This document shows, piece by piece, positions 15,634 through 23,453 of a stretch of 64,000 nucleotides of DNA; the first letter of the stretch is position 1; the number at the start of each line of letters is the position of its first letter. This DNA comes from SIG644 sp045613985. GTDB lineage: Bacteria; Bacillota; Clostridia; Oscillospirales; CAG-272. The notes under the pieces are model-generated. The model was not told the DNA's origin, searched no databases, and saw nothing but the letters and a program-made list of their open reading frames with translations. The translations under genes and the position numbers were made by a program. The stretch spans positions 4,667-68,666 of the forward strand of contig JAZLCA010000072.1 of the NCBI GenBank assembly GCA_045613985.1. Direction: 5' to 3'.

Positions 15634-17124
15634 ATGAATTACTACAGCACCCGAGACCAAAAGAAGGAATTTCCCGTCAGCGCCGCCCAGGCCATCAAGC
15701 AGGGCCTTGCAAGCGACGGCGGTCTGTTTGTTCCTGAAACGTTGCCTACGCTGACCGAAGAATTTTTGAATGATTTGTGCGCGGCCGACTACGCCATCCG
15801 CGCCGCGAAGATCATGAAACTGTTTTTGGACGACTATACTTATGAAGAATTGCTCTTTGACTGCCAAGCCGCTTACGCGCCCGACTCTTTCCGCGGTGGC
15901 GCAGCTCCCCTGGTTGCCGTAGGAGAAGACGGATTGTATTCTCTGGAACTGTGGCACGGCCCTACCGCCGCTTTTAAGGATATGGCACTTCAGATCATGC
16001 CCCGCCTTCTCTCTCGCGCCTTGAAAAAGACGGGAGAAGATCGCACGGCACTGATTCTCGTTGCCACCTCGGGCGACACGGGCAAGGCCGCTTTGGAGGG
16101 TTACCGCGATATCGATCAGACCAAAATGATCGTCTTCTATCCCGTGGACGGTGTCAGCCGCGTGCAAAAGCTGCAAATGGCAACTCAGTTGGGAGAGAAC
16201 GTTAGAGTTTTGGCCATCCGCGGCAATTTTGACGACGCTCAGACCGGTGTCAAGCGCATTTTCGGTAACACTACCGTGGCTGACCGCTTGAACGAAGGCG
16301 GATATCTCTTGTCCAGCGCCAACTCCATCAACTGGGGCAGACTTCTTCCCCAGATCGTTTATTACGTATCCGCTTGGTGTGATTTGATCAACGCCGGCAA
16401 GCTGGCGCAAGGCGAAACCTTCAACGTCTGTGTTCCCACGGGTAACTTCGGTAATATTTTCGCCGCTTACCTGGCTCGCCGTATGGGTCTGCCGATCAAC
16501 AAGCTGATCTGTGCTTCCAACAAAAACCACGTTTTGACCGACTTTTTGCGCACCGGCACCTATGACCGCAACCGTGCTTTCCACCTGACCATGTCCCCCT
16601 CGATGGATATTCTCATTTCGAGCAATCTGGAGCGTCTGCTCTACTTCACCGCAGGCTCCGCCGTCACCGCCGACTGTATGGCTCAGCTGAACGCCAACGG
16701 CTGCTACACCGTTACTCCTGAAGTCAAAGAGGAGATCGGCCGCGTTTTCGTCGGCTATTATGCGGACGAAGAAGAAACAGCCGCCGCAATTTCCCAGGTT
16801 TGGAATAAAAACGGCTACCTTTCCGATACCCATACCGCTGTTGCGCTTTCCTGTGCCGAAAAGTACCGTGCCGATTCCAAAGATGCAGCGCCCATGGTCG
16901 TGGCTTCCACCGCAAGCCCCTACAAATTCGCCAACAACGTCTACCGCGCCGTCAGCCAAAAGGATCCGACGGACGATTTGGCGGCGTTGGATGAGCTGTC
17001 CGCTTTGACGAACACCGAAATTCCTTATCCCCTGGCAGGTCTGGCCGAGCGCACCGTGCGCTTCAAGGACGTCATTGACGCTTCCGATATGACCGCCTCG
17101 GTATACGAAACCCTCGGTCTGTAA
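15634..17124 (+). CDS. thrC: Threonine synthase
   Basis: 496 residues, the length of the long (E. coli/yeast-like) class. 'ELWHGPTAAFKDMALQIMP' provides the PLP lysine (Lys115) and 'ILVATSGDTGKAALEGY' the phosphate-binding loop; 'SANSINWGRLLPQIVYYV' and 'VPTGNFGNIFAAY' are further family blocks. It converts O-phosphohomoserine to threonine. GAAAGGA lies 8 nt or so before the ATG. No other threonine gene is adjacent. Confidence 0.96.
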   Translation: MNYYSTRDQKKEFPVSAAQAIKQGLASDGGLFVPETLPTLTEEFLNDLCAADYAIRAAKIMKLFLDDYTYEELLFDCQAAYAPDSFRGGAAPLVAVGEDGLYSLELWHGPTAAFKDMALQIMPRLLSRALKKTGEDRTALILVATSGDTGKAALEGYRDIDQTKMIVFYPVDGVSRVQKLQMATQLGENVRVLAIRGNFDDAQTGVKRIFGNTTVADRLNEGGYLLSSANSINWGRLLPQIVYYVSAWCDLINAGKLAQGETFNVCVPTGNFGNIFAAYLARRMGLPINKLICASNKNHVLTDFLRTGTYDRNRAFHLTMSPSMDILISSNLERLLYFTAGSAVTADCMAQLNANGCYTVTPEVKEEIGRVFVGYYADEEETAAAISQVWNKNGYLSDTHTAVALSCAEKYRADSKDAAPMVVASTASPYKFANNVYRAVSQKDPTDDLAALDELSALTNTEIPYPLAGLAERTVRFKDVIDASDMTASVYETLGL

Positions 17125-17136
17125 ACCAATAAAGAA

Positions 17137-17159
17137 ACGGCTGCCGAATCGGCAGCCGT
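17137..17159. terminator. Terminator shared by thrC and the DUF1540 gene
   Basis: Near-perfect stem ACGGCTGCCGA / TCGGCAGCCGT. The T-run (TTTCTTT) is on the minus-strand side, so it mainly ends the DUF1540 gene. Confidence 0.7.
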
Positions 17160-17165
17160 CCAAAA

Positions 17166-17360
17166 TCAAATGTCCTTTTTTTGCTTGAAGGTAGCGCAAA
17201 CGGTATCCTGCGAGCTGGTCGCATAGCTGGGGCCAACCGAGATCTCCTTAGCCGTGCAGTGGGTGTCGCAATCGTGATACACGCAGTTGGTCACGTTGCA
17301 AACGATGCCGCCGATGTGGTCCTTGCCAAAGCAAGTGCGCTTGTTTTGATCATCCATCAT
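17166..17360 (-). CDS. DUF1540 domain protein, small Cys-rich
   Basis: 64 residues. 'IVCNVTNCVYHDCDTHCTAKEISVG' and 'DTVCATFKQ' show the regularly spaced cysteines of DUF1540, a family of small, probably metal-binding clostridial proteins of unknown role. ATG at 17360 is chosen with GGAG 9 nt upstream; a TTG two codons earlier is only 3 nt from that site. Confidence 0.88.
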   Translation of the reverse strand: MMDDQNKRTCFGKDHIGGIVCNVTNCVYHDCDTHCTAKEISVGPSYATSSQDTVCATFKQKKDI

Positions 17361-17476
17361 GTTCAAAATCTCCTATCCATCATGGTAGTTGCCGCCGCGG
17401 TTCGACGGACATTGCTATCTTCCCCAAAAGTCAGGGCGTTTATTCTTGATCACGAAAATTAACGAAAGGAGTCGTC

Positions 17477-18238
17477 ATGGCGCTGTTTGTACTATCCGAT
17501 CCCCATTTGGCCATTCGTCACGCTGACAAATCCATGGAAGCGTTCGGCAGCCGTTGGCAGGATTACGTTAACCGCATAGAGAAAAACTGGCGTGCCGTTG
17601 TCAGCGACAACGATACCGTCGTCCTGCCGGGAGATATCTCTTGGGCTATTACGTTGGAAGGTGCGCGCGACGATCTCGCCTTTCTTCATTCTCTGCCCGG
17701 TCAAAAGCTGCTGGGCAAAGGCAATCATGACTTTTTCTGGTCCACCGCCTCTAAAATGAACGCTTTTTTCAGCGAGTGCGGTTTTGATTCTCTGCATATT
17801 CTGTATAACAACGCTTATTTGATCGAAGATATGATCCTCTGCGGCACACGTGGGTGGTTCTACGACGAGAAGCTGCAGAATACCGTTGGAGAGGTGGATT
17901 ATACCAAAATCATCAACCGAGAATTGGGACGGCTGCGCCTGAGTCTGGAAGCCGCCCGCGCTCTGCAACAAGAACAGCCAAAAGCCGATGGCACTCCCTG
18001 CGAAATCATTCCCTTTTTGCATTTTCCGCCATTGTTTGGAGATTTTCGTTGCCATGAGTTTATGAATCTTTTGGCAGAATACGGAGTGCGCCGTTGTTAC
18101 TTCGGCCACATCCACAGCGATCTGCCCGAAGGGCATCCGAGTGTCGTCGACGGTATTCATTACATTTTGTGCTCGGCAGACCATCTTCGCTTTACTCCTT
18201 TGCCCGTTTTCCCGACAGAACGCTTCAATTTCTCTTGA
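17477..18238 (+). CDS. Metallophosphoesterase
   Basis: 253 residues. Calcineurin-like metal-site motifs in order: 'LSDPHLAI' (Asp8, His10), 'VLPGDISWAI', 'GKGNHDFFW' and 'FGHIHSD' near the C-terminus, with 'FLHFPPLFGD' supplying another His. No signal peptide. The substrate cannot be told from sequence. AAAGGAG lies 6 nt before the ATG. Confidence 0.9.
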   Translation: MALFVLSDPHLAIRHADKSMEAFGSRWQDYVNRIEKNWRAVVSDNDTVVLPGDISWAITLEGARDDLAFLHSLPGQKLLGKGNHDFFWSTASKMNAFFSECGFDSLHILYNNAYLIEDMILCGTRGWFYDEKLQNTVGEVDYTKIINRELGRLRLSLEAARALQQEQPKADGTPCEIIPFLHFPPLFGDFRCHEFMNLLAEYGVRRCYFGHIHSDLPEGHPSVVDGIHYILCSADHLRFTPLPVFPTERFNFS

Positions 18239-18264
18239 TTTTCAAAGAAAAATAGGAAAAAGGC

Positions 18265-18293
18265 TTGACATTTTATCCGATTTTCGGTAAAAT
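18265..18293 (+). promoter_or_regulatory. Promoter of tig
   Basis: Near-consensus TTGACA, 17 bp, TAAAAT; the start codon is about 50 bp further. Confidence 0.85.
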
Positions 18294-18344
18294 ATAGGAT
18301 GTATGTAAATTTTTAGCCAAATGCTATATTTTGGAGGAACAAAA

Positions 18345-19643
18345 ATGACACTGACAAAGAATGAAAAGAACGAACAGGGCCAGGTAGTCCTGGAGTTCAA
18401 GGTAGAAAAAGACGTTTTCGACGCAGCCGTCGAAAAGGAATACCGCAAGGAAGTTAAGAACATCACCGTCCCCGGTTTCCGCAAGGGTAAGGCCCCCCGC
18501 TCCGTCATCGAAAGAATGTACGGTAAGGGCGCATTCTACGAGGGCGCATTCAACGCAATCCTGCCCGGCGCTTTTGATGAGGCTGTTAAGGAAGCAGCAA
18601 TCGAGGTCGTCGGCCAGCCCGAGTTTGACGTTGTATCCTGCGACGACAACGGCGTTGTATTCTCTGCCGTTGTTTACGTAAAGCCTGACGTTGAGATCAA
18701 GGATTACTTCGGCATCGAGGTTTCCAAGGAGATCGCTCCCGTAACCGAAGAAGAGATTGACAACGAAATCTTCGGCGTTCGCAACCGCAACTCTCGCGAG
18801 AGCGACGTTACTGACCGTGCCGCTGAAAACGGCGATACCGCTACCATCGACTTCGAGGGCTTCGTTGACGAGGTTCCCTTCGAGGGCGGCAAGGGTACCG
18901 ATTACGCTCTGGAGCTGGGTTCGAACACCTTTATCCCCGGCTTTGAGGATCAGATCGTCGGTCACAACGTCGGCGATGCTTTTGACGTAAACGTCACCTT
19001 CCCCGAAGAATATCACGCTGCTGACCTTGCCGGCAAGCCCGCCGTATTCAAGGTAACGCTGAACAAGCTGCAGAAGATCGAGCTGCCCGAGCTTGACGAC
19101 GAGTTCGTTAAGGATGTTTCCGAATTTGACACGGTAGATGAATACCGCGCAGATTGGAAGGCAAAACTGGAGAAGCAGCACGAGGACAGCGCCAACGCCG
19201 CTTTCGAGAACGATCTGATGAAGGCGCTCATGGATAAGCTGGTTGCCGATATTCCCGAGCCCATGTTCGTTGAGGAGACCGAGAACTTCGTTCGCGATTA
19301 CGATAACAGACTGCGTATGCAGGGTCTGGATCTGAACACCTACTTCAAGTACACCGGCCTGACGCTGGAGAAGCTGCGCGAGCAGATGCGTCCTCAGGCG
19401 GAGAGCCAGGTCAAGTGCCGTCTGGCGCTCGAAAAGATCGCCGCTCTGGAGAACATCCTGCCGACCGACGAAGAGGTTGCTGAGGAATACGCTAACATCG
19501 CTAAGGCGTATAATATGGACGTAGAGAAGGTTCAGTCCATGATCGCTTCCGATGCCATCATTGCCGACATGAAGGTCAAGAAGGCAATGGATTTGGTCAA
19601 GGAAAAGGCAGTTATCGTCGCCAAGACCGCTGACGCTGAATAA
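18345..19643 (+). CDS. tig: Trigger factor, ribosome-bound chaperone
   Basis: 432 residues with the standard three parts: N-terminal ribosome-binding domain with the signature 'VPGFRKGKAPRSVIERMYG' (about 46-64; GFRKGKAP is the ribosome-contact loop), an FKBP-type peptidyl-prolyl isomerase domain (about 150-235, 'GDTATIDFEGFVDEVPFEGGKG', 'FIPGFEDQIVGHNVGD') and the helical C-terminal chaperone arms. GGAGG lies 7 nt before ATG 18345. It is followed by clpP and clpX, the usual order, linking nascent-chain folding to proteolysis. Confidence 0.97.
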   Translation: MTLTKNEKNEQGQVVLEFKVEKDVFDAAVEKEYRKEVKNITVPGFRKGKAPRSVIERMYGKGAFYEGAFNAILPGAFDEAVKEAAIEVVGQPEFDVVSCDDNGVVFSAVVYVKPDVEIKDYFGIEVSKEIAPVTEEEIDNEIFGVRNRNSRESDVTDRAAENGDTATIDFEGFVDEVPFEGGKGTDYALELGSNTFIPGFEDQIVGHNVGDAFDVNVTFPEEYHAADLAGKPAVFKVTLNKLQKIELPELDDEFVKDVSEFDTVDEYRADWKAKLEKQHEDSANAAFENDLMKALMDKLVADIPEPMFVEETENFVRDYDNRLRMQGLDLNTYFKYTGLTLEKLREQMRPQAESQVKCRLALEKIAALENILPTDEEVAEEYANIAKAYNMDVEKVQSMIASDAIIADMKVKKAMDLVKEKAVIVAKTADAE

Positions 19644-19667
19644 TCCGTTCGCATCATCGAACACAAC

Positions 19668-19706
19668 GATTGCCCGGCATTGCGCTTCGCTGCCGGGCAG
19701 TCTTTT
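19668..19706 (+). terminator. Terminator or attenuator between tig and clpP
   Basis: 12-bp stem GATTGCCCGGCA / TGCCGGGCAGTC (one G-T pair) followed by TTTT. The T-run is short, so partial read-through into clpP is likely. Confidence 0.65.
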
Positions 19707-19740
19707 CCCAATTACAAAGAACAAAACGGAGGTATTTCCC

Positions 19741-20349
19741 ATGCAAGATTTCTATTCTCCCCGTGCGGCTCTCGTCCCCACCGTTGTAGAGCAAACCGGT
19801 AAGGGCGAGCGCGCGTATGATATCTACTCCCGCCTGCTTAACGACCGCATCATTTTCCTGTCCGATGAGGTCAACGACGTGACTGCATCGCTGGTCGTAG
19901 CGCAAATGCTGTTTTTGGAGGCAGAGGATCCCGATAAGGATATCAGCCTGTACATCAACAGCCCCGGCGGCTCGGTTACGGCAGGCATGGCTATCTACGA
20001 CACTATGAATTTCATCAAGTGTGACGTTTCCACCATCTGCATCGGTATGGCTGCCAGCATGGGTGCCTTTTTGCTTGCCGCAGGTGCCAAGGGTAAGAGA
20101 ATCGCTCTTCCCAACAGCGAAATCATGATCCATCAGCCTCTGGGCGGCGCGAAGGGCCAGGCCACTGACATCAAGATCCAGGCCGATCTCATTCTGCGTA
20201 CCCGTGACAACCTCAACCGTATCCTTGCCGAGAATACGGGCAAGTCGATCGAGGAGATCGCCCGCGACACCGAGCGCGACAATTTCATGACCAGTGCTCA
20301 GGCACTCGAGTACGGTCTGATCGATAAGATCCTGACCAAGCGCGACTGA
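19741..20349 (+). CDS. clpP: ATP-dependent Clp protease proteolytic subunit
   Basis: 202 residues. Catalytic triad visible as Ser106 ('GMAASMGAF'), His131 ('IMIHQPLGG') and Asp180 ('DTERDNFM'). 'YINSPGGSVTAGMAIYDTM' is the family block. It forms the tetradecameric barrel fed by ClpX, encoded 23 bp downstream. CGGAGG lies 9 nt before the ATG. Confidence 0.97.
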   Translation: MQDFYSPRAALVPTVVEQTGKGERAYDIYSRLLNDRIIFLSDEVNDVTASLVVAQMLFLEAEDPDKDISLYINSPGGSVTAGMAIYDTMNFIKCDVSTICIGMAASMGAFLLAAGAKGKRIALPNSEIMIHQPLGGAKGQATDIKIQADLILRTRDNLNRILAENTGKSIEEIARDTERDNFMTSAQALEYGLIDKILTKRD

Positions 20350-20372
20350 TTCTGATCAAACGAGGAAACAGC

Positions 20373-21707
20373 ATGGACAACAATAATAACAATTCGGGAA
20401 AGAACAAGCAAGATTTGCGCCGTTGCGCCTTTTGCGGACGTAACGAGCATCAGGTCAACTTTCTCATTCCCTCCCCCACCGGCATCTATATCTGCGACTT
20501 TTGCGTAGATGCCTGCGACGATTTGATCAACCAGACGCTGGAGGATGAGGAATACGCTCGCGGCGATGCAGGTATGTCGCTGACCCTGGAGACGCTTCCC
20601 AAACCCGCCGAGATCAAAGCGGGATTGGACGAATACGTCATCGGGCAGGATGAAGCGAAAATCACCTTGTCGGTCGCGGTGTACAACCACTATAAGCGAA
20701 TTCTTTCCAAGCAACAGAAAAAGAGCAAAAGCAATCCTTCGCCCCTGGAGGACGTAGAGCTGCAAAAGAGCAACGTTCTTTTGCTTGGTCCTACCGGTGT
20801 GGGCAAAACCTATCTTGCCCAGACGCTCGCTAAAATGATGCAAGTTCCCTTCGCAATTGCCGACGCTACCACGCTAACCGAAGCCGGTTACGTTGGTGAG
20901 GACGTTGAGAATATTCTGCTTCGCCTGATTCAGGCGGCCGATTACAACGTCGAGTTGGCCGAGCGTGGTATCATCTATATCGACGAAATCGACAAAATCT
21001 CCCGCAAGAGCGAAAATCGCTCCATCACCCGTGACGTATCGGGCGAGGGCGTACAGCAGGCGTTGCTCAAGATTTTGGAGGGTACCGTCTCTAACGTACC
21101 TCCCCAGGGCGGCCGCAAGCACCCTAACCAGGAGTTCATTCAGGTCAATACCGAGAACATTCTGTTCATTTGCGGCGGTGCCTTTGACGGTCTGGAAAAG
21201 ATCATCGAAAAGCGCAAGGGCAACCAATCCATTGGCTTTGAAAGCAAGATTCAGAAAAAAGAGGAACGCCGCGAAAACGGCATTTTCCACGATGCTACCG
21301 CCCACGACATCGTCAAATTCGGCTTGATCCCTGAGTTGGTCGGCCGTTTGCCCGTCATGGTTTCTTTGACCGATCTTGACCGTGAGGCACTGGTGCGCAT
21401 CATCCGCGAGCCCAAAAATTCGCTCATCAAGCAGTATATGAAGCTGTTTGATATGGACGGAGTCAAGCTGACCTTTACCGACGAAGCACTCAACGAGGTA
21501 GCCGCACTTGCCTTGGAGCGCAACACGGGCGCCCGCGGACTTCGCTCCATCTTGGAGAAAATGATGACCCGCATGATGTTCGACATTCCTTCTCGCAAGG
21601 ATATCGAGGAAGTGCAGATCACGCCCGCCTTTGTGCGCGGCGAGGGAGAAGCAACTTATCTTCTCAAGCAACCCGAGGCTCCGGCTTTGCCTCAAGCAAC
21701 CGAATAA
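20373..21707 (+). CDS. clpX: ClpX unfoldase (AAA+), ATP-binding subunit of Clp protease
   Basis: 444 residues. N-terminal zinc-binding domain with Cys18, Cys21, Cys41 and Cys44 ('CAFCG...CDFC'), then the AAA+ module with Walker A 'GPTGVGKT' (139-146), Walker B 'IIYIDEIDKI', and the 'IGF' loop that docks on ClpP ('NQSIGFES'). It unfolds tagged substrates for ClpP. The Asn-rich extreme N-terminus is unstructured. Same operon as clpP. Confidence 0.97.
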   Translation: MDNNNNNSGKNKQDLRRCAFCGRNEHQVNFLIPSPTGIYICDFCVDACDDLINQTLEDEEYARGDAGMSLTLETLPKPAEIKAGLDEYVIGQDEAKITLSVAVYNHYKRILSKQQKKSKSNPSPLEDVELQKSNVLLLGPTGVGKTYLAQTLAKMMQVPFAIADATTLTEAGYVGEDVENILLRLIQAADYNVELAERGIIYIDEIDKISRKSENRSITRDVSGEGVQQALLKILEGTVSNVPPQGGRKHPNQEFIQVNTENILFICGGAFDGLEKIIEKRKGNQSIGFESKIQKKEERRENGIFHDATAHDIVKFGLIPELVGRLPVMVSLTDLDREALVRIIREPKNSLIKQYMKLFDMDGVKLTFTDEALNEVAALALERNTGARGLRSILEKMMTRMMFDIPSRKDIEEVQITPAFVRGEGEATYLLKQPEAPALPQATE

Positions 21708-21711
21708 ACAC

Positions 21712-21752
21712 ACGGAGATATCAAGATCCATTCTCGATATCTCCGTTTTTTT
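21712..21752 (+). terminator. Terminator after clpX
   Basis: 11-bp stem ACGGAGATATC / GATATCTCCGT followed by seven T. Confidence 0.9.
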
Positions 21753-21756
21753 ACGA

Positions 21757-21786
21757 TTGACATCTCAAGGATTTTTGTGATATAAT
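21757..21786 (+). promoter_or_regulatory. Promoter of malQ
   Basis: TTGACA, 18 bp, TATAAT with extended TG. Confidence 0.85.
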
Positions 21787-21842
21787 ACACTAGACATTGA
21801 TATATCGCAATTTAAGCAATTTTTGTTATTAGGAGCAACGTT

Positions 21843-23336
21843 TTGAATAACTGTGAAAAAAATTTTGGGTTCACCCATAAAAGCGGCATTCTGATGGCCG
21901 TCAGCAGCCTGCCGTCTCCTTACGGTATCGGGACCTTTGGCAAGGCTGCGTTTCGTTTCATTGACTTTTTGGATGAGTGCCACCAGACGTGCTGGCAAGT
22001 CCTTCCCCTTAATCCCACCTCTTACGGAGACAGCCCCTACCAATCCCCGGCCTCCATCGCAGGCAATCCCTACTTCATCGATCCGGATCTGCTTTGCCAA
22101 CAAGGACTTTTGACCAAGGATGAGCTGAAAGTCCTAAAGACGTCCGGTAAGGCCATCGACTACGGTCACCTGTTCCATACGCGCTATCCCCTGCTTCGCC
22201 GTGCTTATGCAAGATTTGTACCCAATGAAGACTACACCACTTTCTGTAAAGCACAAGCCTCCTGGTTGGAGGATTACGCTCTGTTTATGGCGTTGAAGGT
22301 TCATTACGACTACCGCCAGTGGACGCTGTGGGAGCAGGAGCACCGAGACGTCCATTCTGCTCGCACTCACACGTCCGAATTTGAGACTGAGATGGGTTTT
22401 TGGAAGTGGGTTCAGTATGAATTTATGAAGCAATGGCGTGCCGTGTGTGATTACGCACACTCCAAAAACATTTCCATCATTGGCGATATGCCCATCTACG
22501 TTGCCCACGACAGCATGGACGTGTGGCGTGCTCCCGATCAATTCCTTCTGGACGAACAATACAATCCCACCGTGGTGGCAGGGTGCCCTCCCGACGCCTA
22601 TGCCGAAGACGGCCAGTTGTGGGGCAATCCCATCTACCGCTGGGATCTGATGAAAGAACAGGGCTTTGCCTGGTGGATCGACCGCGTAGAAAAGAACTTT
22701 GCCTTGTACGATCTATTGCGTATCGACCACTTCCGCGGATTTGCCGGGTACTATACCATCCCCTTCGGCCAAACCACCGCAAAAAACGGCTGGTGGAACC
22801 AAGGCCCCGGTATTGAACTCTTCCGCGCCATCCGTGCCGTATTTCCTGACGCTAAAATCATCGCGGAAGATCTGGGCTTTATCACGGATGATGTGCGCGC
22901 ACTGTTAACCGATACGGATTTTCCCGGCATGAAGGTATTGCAGTTCGCATTTTATGACAACGACAGCGAATATCTGCCAAGAACCTATCCAACGGACAAC
23001 TGCATCGTCTACGTCAGCACACACGACTCGGATTGTACCCGCTCTTGGTTCCTTGCCCTTCCCGATCATGCCAAAAAACGCTTCCGGCGGGAATGCCCTC
23101 GCAAAAAGGGCCAAAGCGCAACCTTGGCAGCCATCGAACTGGCAATGAGCTCCCGCGCCAATTTGGCGATCATCGCCATGCAGGATTATCTGGAATTGAC
23201 CAACGAACAGGGACGTATGAACGTGCCCTCTCGTGCCGAGGGCAACTGGTCTTTTCGTGTCAGCAACCGATATGCAACTGCTTCGCTCAAACAGCGCATA
23301 CGCGATATCACCGATACTGCCGGACGCACAAAATAA
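21843..23336 (+). CDS. malQ: 4-alpha-glucanotransferase (GH77, amylomaltase)
   Basis: 497 residues. 'GILMAVSSLPSPYGIGTFG' opens the barrel; 'LLRIDHFRGF' holds nucleophile Asp295, 'IIAEDLG' the acid/base Glu342 and 'STHDSD' the third acidic residue, with 'GGWW'-like 'NGWWNQGPG' between. It transfers maltooligosaccharide units in glycogen or starch breakdown. No signal peptide. The start is TTG at 21843, supported by AGGAG 7 nt upstream; no ATG is well placed. It stands alone with its own promoter and terminator. Confidence 0.95.
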   Translation: MNNCEKNFGFTHKSGILMAVSSLPSPYGIGTFGKAAFRFIDFLDECHQTCWQVLPLNPTSYGDSPYQSPASIAGNPYFIDPDLLCQQGLLTKDELKVLKTSGKAIDYGHLFHTRYPLLRRAYARFVPNEDYTTFCKAQASWLEDYALFMALKVHYDYRQWTLWEQEHRDVHSARTHTSEFETEMGFWKWVQYEFMKQWRAVCDYAHSKNISIIGDMPIYVAHDSMDVWRAPDQFLLDEQYNPTVVAGCPPDAYAEDGQLWGNPIYRWDLMKEQGFAWWIDRVEKNFALYDLLRIDHFRGFAGYYTIPFGQTTAKNGWWNQGPGIELFRAIRAVFPDAKIIAEDLGFITDDVRALLTDTDFPGMKVLQFAFYDNDSEYLPRTYPTDNCIVYVSTHDSDCTRSWFLALPDHAKKRFRRECPRKKGQSATLAAIELAMSSRANLAIIAMQDYLELTNEQGRMNVPSRAEGNWSFRVSNRYATASLKQRIRDITDTAGRTK

Positions 23337-23353
23337 TCCTTCGAGCATCAAAA

Positions 23354-23389
23354 GCAAAAAATCTCCCATGCTCATGGGAGATTTTTTGC
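23354..23389. terminator. Terminator after malQ
   Basis: 17-bp perfect stem GCAAAAAATCTCCCATG / CATGGGAGATTTTTTGC, symmetrical and able to act both ways. Confidence 0.9.
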
Positions 23390-23418
23390 TTGCTTTTTGA
23401 GGGGAATTATGGTATACT
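23390..23418 (+). promoter_or_regulatory. Promoter of topB
   Basis: TTGCTT, 17 bp, TATACT, placed directly after the preceding terminator. Confidence 0.65.
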
Positions 23419-23453
23419 ATACGTAGCAAACAACACATGGAAAGGAGAGAGCC